Shown here in pieces: positions 8,297 through 17,900 of a stretch of DNA of 36,677 nt; position 1 is the stretch's first letter; each line of letters opens with the position of its first letter. A program made the position numbers and the translations under genes. The notes under the pieces are model-generated. The model was not told the origin of the DNA. It worked only from the letters and a program-made list of their open reading frames with translations, and did no database searches. This DNA comes from Dysgonomonas sp. Marseille-P4677. GTDB taxonomy: Bacteria > Bacteroidota > Bacteroidia > Bacteroidales > Dysgonomonadaceae. The DNA is taken from NCBI RefSeq assembly GCF_016652235.1, contig NZ_JAEPKU010000029.1, forward strand, positions 1 through 36,677, given 5' to 3'.

Positions 8297-10015
8297 ATGA
8301 AGAAGACTCTTAAAGTTTTTAATACACTTATAGTCATATTTCTGTCTTTATTATTTGCTTTCTTTATCTTATCGGGATATAACGGAACTATAGATTGCTT
8401 AAGAAACATTATTGGCAACACATCATTATTTAAAACAGTAGAAAGTATTGTAAGAGAATTACACCCACCATTATTTAAAAGTTATATTTTTCTATTACTT
8501 GAAATTCTTTTTCTTATTATACTCTTTGGCGTTATCCTTTATAAATTCGATAGAGCATATTATTATTTCAAGCAATTGATAGTAGCTATTAAAGATTTCA
8601 CCAAAGCATCTTACAGAGACTTAAGATATTCCGGTCTGAAATATATATTAGTACTTCCATTAGGGATATCGTGTTATTACCTTTTTACACAACCTGTATT
8701 GTATGATGAAGCATCCGCATATTTCGGATGCATTAAACCTGTATTTTATAAGTGTCTTATTTGTTATCCCATACCTAATAATCATATACTATACTCTTTT
8801 CTTGCCAGTATCATAAATATTCTACCGGGAGATATTCTATTAAAGATGCGCATAACATCTTACCTTGCATTTGTGTTATCTATCCTAATCAGCTTCCAAT
8901 TTGCAAAAAAAGTTTTCTCGGAAAAACTGTCAATTCTAGTCACAGGTATTTTTTCAGTCTTATTCCTAACGCTTTTCTATAGTTTTATAGGTCGTGGATA
9001 TAGCCTTTTGGTCTTATTTACCATTTTGTCTCTATACTCTGCATTTTGTATTATTAAAGAAAATAATCGAACTAAACATTGGGCTTTTTTTGTTATCAGT
9101 AGTGTCTTAGGGTTTTATACTATTCCGTCTTTCCTCTATCCTTTTATATCGATAAACCTCTATATTCTTTTATACAATTATAAAAATATATTAAAACAAA
9201 TCATATACAACCTTATTATTGTCTTCCTTACTCTCATATTATACATTCCCATATTCATTGTAAGCGGTATGGAGATGGTAACATCCAATCCTCTTGTACC
9301 GAATATCAGTCGGAGTATGGTGGTGGAAATGATGCCAACGCTTATTATGTGGGTTTATGGTGATAATATAGGAATTAATGCACACTATGTTCTTATATTT
9401 TTTATGCTTGTTGGACTTGTTGCCTTAGTGAGAATAAAGAAAGACTTTAAATTGGTCTTGTTATGGTTTATTTTTTGTATTTTACCATTCATTCTTACAT
9501 ATATACAAGCCGTATTTGCCTTTTCAAGAACGTTTATTTATTTGGGGTTTATATTGACAATACTAACTACTGCAACATTTAGCATATACCTCGAACGCAT
9601 AAAATATTCAACTATAATTCCTATAGCTTTACTCATTCAAATAGGTTTTGGTCTCAATTTTATAGACAAGGTATCGGGCTATTCAAGATTTTTATATGAA
9701 TATCATGAATTTACTGATCTGCTAATAGATGATGGAATGTCATATTATTTATGGACAGATGATGATATAAATCCCAACTTTTTGTTCGAGATAGAAAGAC
9801 TCAATTATAATAGTAGTGTAAGAAGACACTATACTAATCGAAATTTTATAAGTGCTGATTCTATCAACAACTACAATTATATATTGATAGATAAATCATT
9901 AGACAGCACAATATATAAAAAACCAAAGTATGAGCTCCGCAATTGTAGAGACGGACTAATTAATGTATATGAAAATAGAGATAGCCCTCCCGAAAAGGTA
10001 AAAAACTATAACTAA
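8297..10015 (+). CDS. Polytopic GT-C (family 39-like) glycosyltransferase-like protein
   Basis: The 572-residue protein is a very hydrophobic, multi-pass membrane protein with a soluble C-terminal domain of about 110 residues. The first long extracytoplasmic loop has VLYDEASAYFG with the acidic pair D137-E138, followed by PIPNNHILYSFLASI. This Asp/Glu pair plus Asn-His loop is typical of GT-C enzymes, which use lipid-phosphate sugar donors on the outer face of the inner membrane. An N-terminal extension with two or three membrane segments precedes that core. The FAD oxidoreductase gene follows on the same strand after 110 bases. The acceptor is unknown. Base composition looks more AT-rich than neighbouring core genes, which may indicate a variable surface locus. 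Confidence 0.75.
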   Translation: MKKTLKVFNTLIVIFLSLLFAFFILSGYNGTIDCLRNIIGNTSLFKTVESIVRELHPPLFKSYIFLLLEILFLIILFGVILYKFDRAYYYFKQLIVAIKDFTKASYRDLRYSGLKYILVLPLGISCYYLFTQPVLYDEASAYFGCIKPVFYKCLICYPIPNNHILYSFLASIINILPGDILLKMRITSYLAFVLSILISFQFAKKVFSEKLSILVTGIFSVLFLTLFYSFIGRGYSLLVLFTILSLYSAFCIIKENNRTKHWAFFVISSVLGFYTIPSFLYPFISINLYILLYNYKNILKQIIYNLIIVFLTLILYIPIFIVSGMEMVTSNPLVPNISRSMVVEMMPTLIMWVYGDNIGINAHYVLIFFMLVGLVALVRIKKDFKLVLLWFIFCILPFILTYIQAVFAFSRTFIYLGFILTILTTATFSIYLERIKYSTIIPIALLIQIGFGLNFIDKVSGYSRFLYEYHEFTDLLIDDGMSYYLWTDDDINPNFLFEIERLNYNSSVRRHYTNRNFISADSINNYNYILIDKSLDSTIYKKPKYELRNCRDGLINVYENRDSPPEKVKNYN

Positions 10016-10029
10016 TTTTATTAGAATAC

Positions 10030-10037
10030 TATATTTG
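10030..10037 (+). promoter_or_regulatory. Putative -7 box for the FAD oxidoreductase gene
   Basis: TATATTTG matches TAnnTTTG 88 bases before the ATG at 10126. A small AT-rich hairpin (AAAGTTT at 10044-10050 with AAACTTT at 10058-10064) lies just downstream in the predicted leader. Confidence 0.3.
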
Positions 10038-10125
10038 ATTCTTAAAGTTTTTTTAATAAACTTTGTCTATTGAAGATTATTTAACGAAACAGAACTAAAA
10101 AACTCACAAAACTTTATACCATTCG

Positions 10126-11700
10126 ATGGATTTAAATAAACAAATAATCATTATTGGAGCTGGCCCTGCCGGATTAACCGCTGCGTACGAACTTACAAAA
10201 AACTGCATTACTGATTCTATCAGTGTATATGAAGCAACATCTAATATTGGAGGAATTTCACAGACTGTTAGATATAATGGAAACAGAATTGACATTGGTG
10301 GACACCGTTTCTTTTCTAAGAATGACGAAATCATGGCTTGGTGGAATAACATCATGCCCATACAAGGATCGCAATCCATCGATGATATATTACTAAACAA
10401 TAATATAAAGGAGTTAAACAATGGAGGTCCCGATCCGGAGAAGGAGGAAATAGTAATGCTCCTCCGCAAAAGGGTTTCCCGTATTTTCTATCTGAAGAAA
10501 TTCTTCAATTATCCAATTTCTATTCAGTCCGAAACATTTGTAAATATGGGATTGGGTCGAACTATCAATGCCGGTTTCGGTTATCTAGGTTCTTGCATTC
10601 GCAAACGCGAAGAGAACTCTCTTGAAGACTTTTATATCAATCGTTTCGGCAAACCTTTATACCGAATGTTTTTCGAGAATTATACCGAAAAAGTATGGGG
10701 TGTCCATCCTTCCAAACTAGGAGCTGATTGGGGTTCGCAAAGAGTGAAAGGACTCTCTTTATTAGGTATCATCAGAGACATGATATCTAAACCGTTCAGA
10801 CAAAAAAAATCCTCTATTGACCAGAAAGAAGTAGAAACATCTCTTATAGAACAATTTTTATATCCAAAATATGGTCCCGGACAGCTATGGGAAACAGTAG
10901 CAGATATTGTCGAAAATAAAGGCGTTAAAGTTATCAAGGATAGCCCAGTAAAGCAAATAAATATAAAAGATAAGAAAGTAGTATCTGTTGTAGTTAACAC
11001 AGAAGGAAAAGATGAGGAGGTTTCGTGCGATTATCTTATCTCGTCTATGCCAATAAAGGACCTTATTGAATCTATTAATGATAATATCAGCACCGAAGTA
11101 CGCGAAATTGCGAAAGAGCTTCCTTATCGGGATTTTATTACAGTTGGACTCTTAGTAGACAAGCTACTTATTTCAAACAAAACAAAGACAAAAACTTGGA
11201 ATAACATAATTCCTGACACATGGATATATATTCAGGAAGCAGATGTAAAGATAGGGCGATTACAGATATTCAACAACTGGTCTCCTTATATGGTAGCAGA
11301 TTTCAAAAATAAAGTATGGATTGGTCTTGAGTATTTTTGTAACGAGGGAGATGAGCTATGGGAGATGAATGATAAGAATTTCATAGACTTAGCTATTAGC
11401 GAACTTGACAAAATTGGTATTATTTCCATGAATGAGGTGGAAGACTCAGTCCGCATCAAGGTAAAGAAAGCATACCCTTCTTATTTTGGCAGTTATCATC
11501 AATTAGATAAAGTCATTGACTATTTAAGTTCTATCGAAAACTTATATTGTATTGGTCGTAATGGGCAACACAGATACAACAATATGGATCATTCAATGCT
11601 GACCGCTATAGAGACAGTAAAGCACATTAAAGGTGAAATCAATGATAAAAGCATTATCTGGCGTGTGAATACAGAAAATGACTATCATGAAAAGAAATAA
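10126..11700 (+). CDS. FAD-dependent oxidoreductase (UDP-galactopyranose mutase / amine-oxidase superfamily)
   Basis: The 524-residue protein starts with a Rossmann dinucleotide-binding fold: [17 protein letters not shown] with GxGxxG at residues 11-16, then the acidic strand end [10 protein letters not shown] and [11 protein letters not shown]. The C-terminus has [19 protein letters not shown], the second FAD-contact segment of NAD_binding_8/amino-oxidase proteins. It lacks a signal peptide or membrane segment. Relatives are often annotated as protoporphyrinogen oxidase-like, but heme genes are absent here. The neighbours are a GT-C protein and glycosyltransferase-like genes, so a sugar-nucleotide or lipid-linked sugar substrate is a better guess. 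The precise reaction is unknown. Confidence 0.82.
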   Translation: MDLNKQIIIIGAGPAGLTAAYELTKNCITDSISVYEATSNIGGISQTVRYNGNRIDIGGHRFFSKNDEIMAWWNNIMPIQGSQSIDDILLNNNIKELNNGGPDPEKEEIVMLLRKRVSRIFYLKKFFNYPISIQSETFVNMGLGRTINAGFGYLGSCIRKREENSLEDFYINRFGKPLYRMFFENYTEKVWGVHPSKLGADWGSQRVKGLSLLGIIRDMISKPFRQKKSSIDQKEVETSLIEQFLYPKYGPGQLWETVADIVENKGVKVIKDSPVKQINIKDKKVVSVVVNTEGKDEEVSCDYLISSMPIKDLIESINDNISTEVREIAKELPYRDFITVGLLVDKLLISNKTKTKTWNNIIPDTWIYIQEADVKIGRLQIFNNWSPYMVADFKNKVWIGLEYFCNEGDELWEMNDKNFIDLAISELDKIGIISMNEVEDSVRIKVKKAYPSYFGSYHQLDKVIDYLSSIENLYCIGRNGQHRYNNMDHSMLTAIETVKHIKGEINDKSIIWRVNTENDYHEKK

Positions 11701-11715
11701 CTAAACATTACAAGG

Positions 11716-12567
11716 CTATCTAAAAAAATACTTTATTTTCCATAAGATACCATATAATTTACGCAGCTTAAAACGATGATTATAATGGCGCATACTTTTA
11801 TAATAAACAGCTCTACGAGCTAATATCGGATAATTATCGAGAAGTGACCAGTCATAATTAGAATCGCATGGAAAAAGTTCATTTGTCGAAACCGATTCTA
11901 TTCTATATTTCTTAGCTAAAATAGAAAAAATACTTTGATCGTGACGATTCTCTTTAAACCCCTCTAAATTTGAGGTACGGGAAGGTTTATCTGTTATCAG
12001 ATCAAAGTCGGCATCTACTACTTTAACCCATTCATTTACAAAAGCTATAGAAGTACTTGTCTTTTTTATAAAAACAACTGTTGCTTCAAATTGTGTAGTC
12101 TGAGTATAATATGGATCATTCCTCACTCCGAAATAGTCTAATATATCTCCTTTTGTCCATTCATATTCAAATCGCAGACACTCATCCATACCATTATAGT
12201 TAACCTCGTGACTCCGAAATCCGAGCATCCCACTAGAACTATTCTCTACTATATCATAATATTCCGACAAACGTTCTTTTCCATTAGTATTAAAGAAACA
12301 TCCTAAGTCTGCATATAAAAGAACATCCCCATCTTTCATCTTGTTCAAAGTCTCCTTTATAAGATAAGGCTTCCAAGCCCAATAGCCATATCCTTTAGAA
12401 TAAGGATACATATATCGCCCCCACTTTTTTATAAAATCTTTGCTTAAATCGTTCTCTGTATATGTATGTATCTCATCGAATATCCCTAAAGCCTCAGCTT
12501 CTTGCCTAAAACGAGGAAAACCGGGAGACAATAATGTATTTCCAAAAGTACAAAGCACTTTTTTCAT
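11716..12567 (-). CDS. Glycosyltransferase-like protein, paralogue 1
   Basis: The 283-residue soluble protein opens MKKVLCTFGNTLLSPGFPRF, then has WGRYMYPYSKGYGYWAWKPY and GDVLLYADLGCFFN. The last segment has the shape of the acidic metal-binding motif of GT-A-type sugar transferases (the Gly_transf_sug/Caps_synth-like group), here D-x-G in place of D-x-D. A second conserved block, FKENRHDQSIFSILAKKY, is near the C-terminus, followed by a basic tail HRFKLRKLYGILWK. It is clearly homologous along its whole length to the gene just upstream (12578-13435), so the pair is a tandem duplication, with 10 bases between stop and start. It converges on the FAD gene with only 15 bases between stops. Donor and acceptor are unknown. 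Confidence 0.75.
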   Translation of the reverse strand: MKKVLCTFGNTLLSPGFPRFRQEAEALGIFDEIHTYTENDLSKDFIKKWGRYMYPYSKGYGYWAWKPYLIKETLNKMKDGDVLLYADLGCFFNTNGKERLSEYYDIVENSSSGMLGFRSHEVNYNGMDECLRFEYEWTKGDILDYFGVRNDPYYTQTTQFEATVVFIKKTSTSIAFVNEWVKVVDADFDLITDKPSRTSNLEGFKENRHDQSIFSILAKKYRIESVSTNELFPCDSNYDWSLLDNYPILARRAVYYKSMRHYNHRFKLRKLYGILWKIKYFFR

Positions 12568-12577
12568 GTAAAGTTCC

Positions 12578-13435
12578 TTATTTATTAAATAGATCTTTGA
12601 ACCAATATTTTATGGTCCAAATTCTTCTATATATTTTTCTTAGTCTAAAACGATGCTTGTAATGATATTTACTTGTATAATATTTATCTCTACGTGCCTG
12701 TATAGGATAGGTATCTAATAGAGTCCAGTTCCTCTGAAATATTTCGTTTGTCGATATTTCAGCTATTCCGTACTTCTTTGCTAAGATCGAATAAATACTT
12801 TGATCATGGCGATTTTCTTTAAATCCAGGCAGATTAGAAACACGTGAAGGCGAATCTGTAGCCAGACTATAATTATCGAGATAGGCCTGATACCAATCTT
12901 TCACAAATTGCATTACCAATGGGCTTTTCTTAAAAAATATAATAGTAGATTCAAACTGTGGAGTATGTGTATAGGATTTATCATTATATACATTATAATA
13001 GTCAAAAACATCGCCTTTAGTCCACTCATACTCATAATAAAGAGTCTCAGGCATACCATTATAACTTACCTCCTGGCTTTTTACACCAAGTATACCAGCG
13101 GACGCTTTATCTACTATATCATAATATTCCAACAACCGTGCTCTGCCACCGGGATTAAAGTAACATCCAATATCTGAATAGAGTAGAACATCTCCATCCT
13201 GCATGCCTTCAAGTATCTTTAGAATAAAATAGGGCTTCCAGCACCAATAGCCAAACCCTCTCGAATAGGGGATCAGATACCTCCCCCATAGTTTATAGAA
13301 GTCTTTATCTAAATCTTTTTCGCTGATTGTGTATATATCATCAAATACATTCATACTTTCAGCCATCTTACGGAAACGGGGAAACCCTTCTGTCAGATAG
13401 TAGCTGCCGAATGTACAGACTGCTCTTCTCATCAA
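12578..13435 (-). CDS. Glycosyltransferase-like protein, paralogue 2
   Basis: The 285-residue protein is a full-length homologue of the next gene in the operon. The shared blocks are LTEGFPRFRKMAE, WGRYLIPYSRGFGYWCWKPY, GDVLLYSDIGCYFN, EYEWTKGDVFDYY and FKENRHDQSIYSILAKKYG. Both end in a basic segment (HRFRLRKIYRRIW) that might attach to the membrane surface. It is the first gene of a two-gene minus-strand operon whose -7 box overlaps the terminator of the alpha-2-macroglobulin gene. Residue differences are spread along the whole length, so the duplication does not look recent. The family assignment to sugar transferases rests on the Y-x-D-x-G-C motif and on context. Confidence 0.75.
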   Translation of the reverse strand: MMRRAVCTFGSYYLTEGFPRFRKMAESMNVFDDIYTISEKDLDKDFYKLWGRYLIPYSRGFGYWCWKPYFILKILEGMQDGDVLLYSDIGCYFNPGGRARLLEYYDIVDKASAGILGVKSQEVSYNGMPETLYYEYEWTKGDVFDYYNVYNDKSYTHTPQFESTIIFFKKSPLVMQFVKDWYQAYLDNYSLATDSPSRVSNLPGFKENRHDQSIYSILAKKYGIAEISTNEIFQRNWTLLDTYPIQARRDKYYTSKYHYKHRFRLRKIYRRIWTIKYWFKDLFNK

Positions 13436-13460
13436 TGTTGTGTTGTGTTATTTTATAGTA

Positions 13461-13468
13461 CAAAAATA
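13461..13468 (-). promoter_or_regulatory. Putative -7 box for the glycosyltransferase pair, nested in a terminator
   Basis: On the minus strand TATTTTTG matches TAnnTTTG, 26 bases before the ATG at 13435. It overlaps the outgoing arm of the upstream gene's terminator hairpin. Confidence 0.45.
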
Positions 13469-13497
13469 GGATATTTATTTTACAAATATCCTATTTT
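13463..13497 (-). terminator. Terminator hairpin after the alpha-2-macroglobulin gene
   Basis: A perfect 14-bp stem (13463-13476 with 13484-13497, arms AAAATAGGATATTT and AAATATCCTATTTT) has a 7-base loop. It lies 21 bases beyond the stop at 13519, and the outgoing arm ends in T-rich sequence on the minus strand. Confidence 0.65.
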
Positions 13498-13518
13498 ATT
13501 ATACGATTAAAATTCTGA

Positions 13519-14895
13519 TTATTGTTTAACCTCTACCCAATAACCCGTAGTACGACTTTGTTCGGTAGGACTATACATAGGTTCATTACTTACCGCCGGC
13601 AAATAAAACTTGCCACAATAAGCAGCTTGAAGTCTGATACGGAACGAAGTAGAATATCCGCTACTCAGATTATAGTATGTATATACTCTATCGTCTCTGA
13701 TATCCTGATAATTGAATGCTCCTGCAGTTCTGTTGTCAGCCTCATTAAATAAACGAGTATTAAAGATTTCCCATCCTGAAGCAAATATCTGACTCAAAGT
13801 CATGTCGGTCAGATACATTCCAGATATATTCTGAACAATCACATTAGCAAAAAACTCTGTACCTTGTTTCAAAGAAGTTACATCTAACTCTTTTCCATTT
13901 TCATCTACATACTTCACATACAGATTTGTTCCATTACTCATAGCCGGTGTATTATCAACTAGGGGGTGAGTACGTCCCAATAAACGGAAAAACAACTGCC
14001 CTTGTCCTTTATTCTTGATTGATACATTTACTTTCTCCTGTGGTTTCAAAGCTATTTCCTGAAAAACATCACCCGAATTGCCGTTGGCTTGCTTCACACC
14101 ATTCAGTTCCCATTCGTATGAAATGACTCCTTTACCCATTTTTTTCGCTAGTCTGGACATAGCAATCAATCCAAAAGAAGCTTCCTGAGTTGTAATATAT
14201 CTACCACTCAATCCTTCCGATACTTTATAGGCCAAGGCCAAGGCTTTTTCGGTCTTATCCAAAAGCAAATATGTTTCCAGAATCATTGCCATATCGCGGG
14301 TCGAACTGCCATAAGTATTGTTATTGAATGAATAAGGACCAACCATATCAGACAACTGGTTTATCAATTGATTTGCAGCATCTTTCTTTCCTGCTAGTGC
14401 GTAAGCTGCAGCCAATCTCCAGCGTGCTTGAGCTGATAGCCCATTCATTTCTTTCAGACGATTCATTGCCCCTAGCTCCGGTTCTCCGGCCAAAGCAAGA
14501 GTATATAAACGATACGCCTGCTGCAAATCTGACATAGAAGTACTATAGTATGACTTATAAAGTTCACCTCTGTTCCATGTTTGTGCCGATTTCTTTTGAA
14601 ATTGCTTCCATTTCGTGATCACAGAAGTAGGTACATCACGTCCGGCTCGTTGAGCTTCGATAAGGAAATGCCCCGCATAAGTGGTAACCCATTCATTCGG
14701 ATATGTATTACCCGGCCAGTAAGCAATACCTCCATCCATTAATTGACGGGATGATATTATCTTGATACCCTCCTTAATATTATTATCCATTACTTCCTTC
14801 TCTTTATTTGTGAATGGTCGGAAAGCATCTACAAACAATAAAGGAAATACCTTTGAAGTAACTTGCTCTGAACATCCATGCGGATAATCATGCAA
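13519..14895 (-). CDS. Alpha-2-macroglobulin family protein, C-terminal part after an in-frame stop
   Basis: This open stretch of 458 codons holds the thioester domain and the C-terminal domains of the protein encoded upstream. It begins with the hallmark YPHGCSEQ, whose CxEQ (C8, Q11 counted from the TTG at 14895) would form the internal thioester. An alpha/alpha-toroid-like region follows (GGIAYWPGNTYPNEWVTTYAGHFL), then a beta-rich receptor-type end. It is in the same frame as the upstream part and only one TGA separates them. No good separate start is visible: TTG 14895 is the most upstream candidate, the next in-frame ATG lies tens of codons downstream inside the thioester domain, and a signal peptide is missing. 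I read it as the 3' part of one interrupted gene, or of one gene read through. Confidence 0.8.
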   Translation of the reverse strand: MHDYPHGCSEQVTSKVFPLLFVDAFRPFTNKEKEVMDNNIKEGIKIISSRQLMDGGIAYWPGNTYPNEWVTTYAGHFLIEAQRAGRDVPTSVITKWKQFQKKSAQTWNRGELYKSYYSTSMSDLQQAYRLYTLALAGEPELGAMNRLKEMNGLSAQARWRLAAAYALAGKKDAANQLINQLSDMVGPYSFNNNTYGSSTRDMAMILETYLLLDKTEKALALAYKVSEGLSGRYITTQEASFGLIAMSRLAKKMGKGVISYEWELNGVKQANGNSGDVFQEIALKPQEKVNVSIKNKGQGQLFFRLLGRTHPLVDNTPAMSNGTNLYVKYVDENGKELDVTSLKQGTEFFANVIVQNISGMYLTDMTLSQIFASGWEIFNTRLFNEADNRTAGAFNYQDIRDDRVYTYYNLSSGYSTSFRIRLQAAYCGKFYLPAVSNEPMYSPTEQSRTTGYWVEVKQ

Positions 14896-14913
14896 ATAAG
14901 ATAAATTTTTTTT

Positions 14914-14916
14914 TCA
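14914..14916 (-). other. In-frame TGA that splits the alpha-2-macroglobulin gene
   Basis: On the minus strand the sequence reads ATG CCG TCT TTT GCT TGA, then an A-run and AAT TTA TCT TAT TTG CAT GAT TAT. The frame on both sides is the same (MPSFA, stop, KKNLSYLHDYPHGC), and relatives have a leucine at the stop position. A single TTA-to-TGA change would produce it, as would a lost T with a gained A in the adjacent nine-A run. Confidence 0.9.
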
Positions 14917-17900
14917 AGCAAAAGACGGCATACGAGATATTTCGATCTTAGCCCAGTCTCCATCTTTTATTGACTCGAATGTTAAAGATAAATTAGCTGT
15001 ATCATTCACAGGAACTAATGCCTGAGATGCCAACAAAACAGGTGGGTTTGGATTACGAATCTCTATATTGATAGTCTCTGTTGCTGTTTCACCATTGCCG
15101 GATGCTTTAATCACAACCTTCTCATAACCTGTTTTCTTACTCACCTTCACTTTAAAATAAACCATCTTATCTCCAGTTTCTGTAAACGAAACAGATTTTG
15201 TAGTTCCATCTGTAAATTGGAATAATCCTGTAGCCTGTACAGTAACAGTTACATTCTTAACCTTCTTATCCATAGCAAATACATTGACCGGGAGTAATAT
15301 TTCTTCATCTGGCCCTGCCACACGTGGCAATGTAGAAAGTATCATCAATGGATTTCTTACAGGAACAGCTTTATCTGTACTTCCGTAAGCTCCTTTTGTG
15401 TTTCCGGCAACAACCATAACTCGCACCGATCCGAAGTAAGGTGGCAATGTAATTTTATGTATATCCGTCTTTCCTCCGCTAAGAGTAAATGGCCCAAGAT
15501 ATTTCACCACTGGTTTGAATCGGCTCATCGTATTGTTCGACGGTTTCAAGGCTTCATCACCACCAATACTCAACAATGGTCCTAATTTTCCGGTTTGCGC
15601 ACCCACAACCATATCGAACATATCCCATGTACGGACACCCAAAGCCTGACGAGAATAAAAATCATTCCATGCATTTGGCGTTTTGAAAGATGTCAGATCT
15701 AGTAATCCTTCATCTACTACAGCCAGTGTATATGTCATATCTTTTTTATTCTTTTCGGATACGGAAACCGAGAATTCTTTTTCCGGACGAAGCTCATCAG
15801 GCATAGTAATTACAGGTAACAATACTGTTTCCTTATTTTCCACATTTATATTCAAAACTCCGTACATGCGAATAGGCAAATCATTATCTGTCTGCGCATG
15901 CGGCTGGAATAAGCTTGCGAAAATGTAGAAATTAGGAGCCATCTCCTCTGTTACTTTAAATGTATGTTTTGTATCTTCCTTTCCGCTTGTAGTTACCCAC
16001 TCTCGCGATATCACCCGCGAACCATCTTCGATACTTATCAAAGCTCGTCCTTCAGAGCTTTTCGGTAATATAACAGTTGCTGTTTCACCTACATTATAAG
16101 ATTGTTTATCGGTAGTAAATGAGAGCATAGTGAGTCCGCTCGGGTCTTGCTTATCGGAACGGCCTCTCCACGACGGCCAATCTACGTAAAGCACTTTACC
16201 TGTAGTATGTCCGCCTTGCCCATCTTTCACAATCACAAGATAACGTCCCCATTCGGGATATTCGATACGGAATTTCACCTTAGCTTTCCCTCCTGTTGTA
16301 GAAATATTCTCATCCAATACCACTTTTGTAGAGGTATTATTTACATAAGAGGCTAAATTATCATTAGAATTCCACCACCACGACCAATCAATTTTATATA
16401 TTTTCACATTCAGATTAGAACGATTAATAGGCTTACCTTGGGGAGTCAAAGTAACAATATCCAACATATTGTCTTTGTCTGTCTCCATCCATCCATAATC
16501 AGATTCTGTCGGAGATTTAATTCCTATATAGGCAGAGAAAGGCGAGTATGGCACGGTCTGAGTATAAATACTCGCATCGCCACCCGATTCGAAAACCCGC
16601 GAAACAATATTTGCCCGAAGCATTCCAGGAGCACTGGCAGCTTGAGGTAAACTGCCTCTTATCGAAGCATTTCCCGAAGCATCTAAATGACCATCAAAAA
16701 TCGCATATGTATCGGAAGAAAAGCTCGATGTAGGATTATTAAAAGAATACTTTTCATATCCTTTAAATGGAACGCTCGCCGTACTCAATGTCATTTCTAC
16801 CTTTGATGCCAAATTTACTGCCGGAGCCCCATGCAACCATTGCGAAGATAATGCCCCCGTAAACGATCCTGAACCTGCATTGATCATATCGCCGACATCT
16901 AAACGAATTTTCAAACGGTTAGGTTTAACTGTTTCTATTTTTAATGTCTTGTAAAAAGTAACGCCACCGACTTTAACTCGTGCCTGCCAATTGCCCGTTA
17001 TGGCACTTGCATCTGTAGCCATACGGAATGGATAGAATCCATCCTTACCGGATGTAGACACATAACGTTGGGCCAATTGTCCACGAGGTGTATATAGTTC
17101 GAGAGAAACAGGATGATCTTTAGGTAAAGTTTTCGCTTTGTCTTCAAGTATAAATGTCACATAAATAGAATCTCCCGGACGCCATACTCCACGTTCACCA
17201 TATATATATCCTTTCAGCCCCTTCTGTATTTCTTTGCCACTAACATCGAAATTACTTAACGACAGAGATAAATTAGAGGTAACCTTCAGATAACCTTTCT
17301 CTTTATCACGAGATGCTATTATAGCAAATGGTACACCACCTTTATAATCTATCTCGGCAAATCCATCCCCATCGGTTTTCCCACTGCCAATACGTTGCAT
17401 CTGATAGTTATAAACATCTACAGGTGAACCCGATATTGGCTTGGTTGTCAAAATATCAGTCAGTGCAACTAACATCTTCTTGTCAGAACCTAATTTTGCT
17501 GTGATGCCGATATTAGAAGCTAAGACTATACAACTATATGATTTATTCATATAAAATGTCGGATCGCAAGGATTATCCCGTTCTTCCCAGTTATAGTTGT
17601 CCCAATCCCAGTCTTCGGAATAATAATATCCCGGACGATCAAATTTAGCTTCATCTTCTTCACTCAGTTTGTTATCGAAACGTTCTAGTGAGGCTTCTTC
17701 CGGTATTTGAGGCACCATACCATCGCATGGATAAAGAGAGTATTCTTTCTTCATCGAAAACTCTATACGATATACCGCACCCGGATCTTGTTTGATCATT
17801 TTAGAAAGATCTAAAGAGTAGTTGTTCCACTCTTCTAACTTCATTGTAGGGTCTTCATCTAAACGAATACGCTTCTTCAATATAAGTCGACCGAAACGTT

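Noticed and set aside
14895-14916. A frameshift as the cause of the split in the alpha-2-macroglobulin gene
   Set aside because: I traced the codons on both sides and they are in the same frame. A single indel cannot explain the stop; a substitution or two compensating indels can.
14914-14916. Selenocysteine or a recoded genetic code at the TGA
   Set aside because: Relatives have leucine, not cysteine, at this place. Other genes in the window (for example the Cys-rich gene and the Sfp-type transferase) end at TGA, and no selenocysteine element was recognised.
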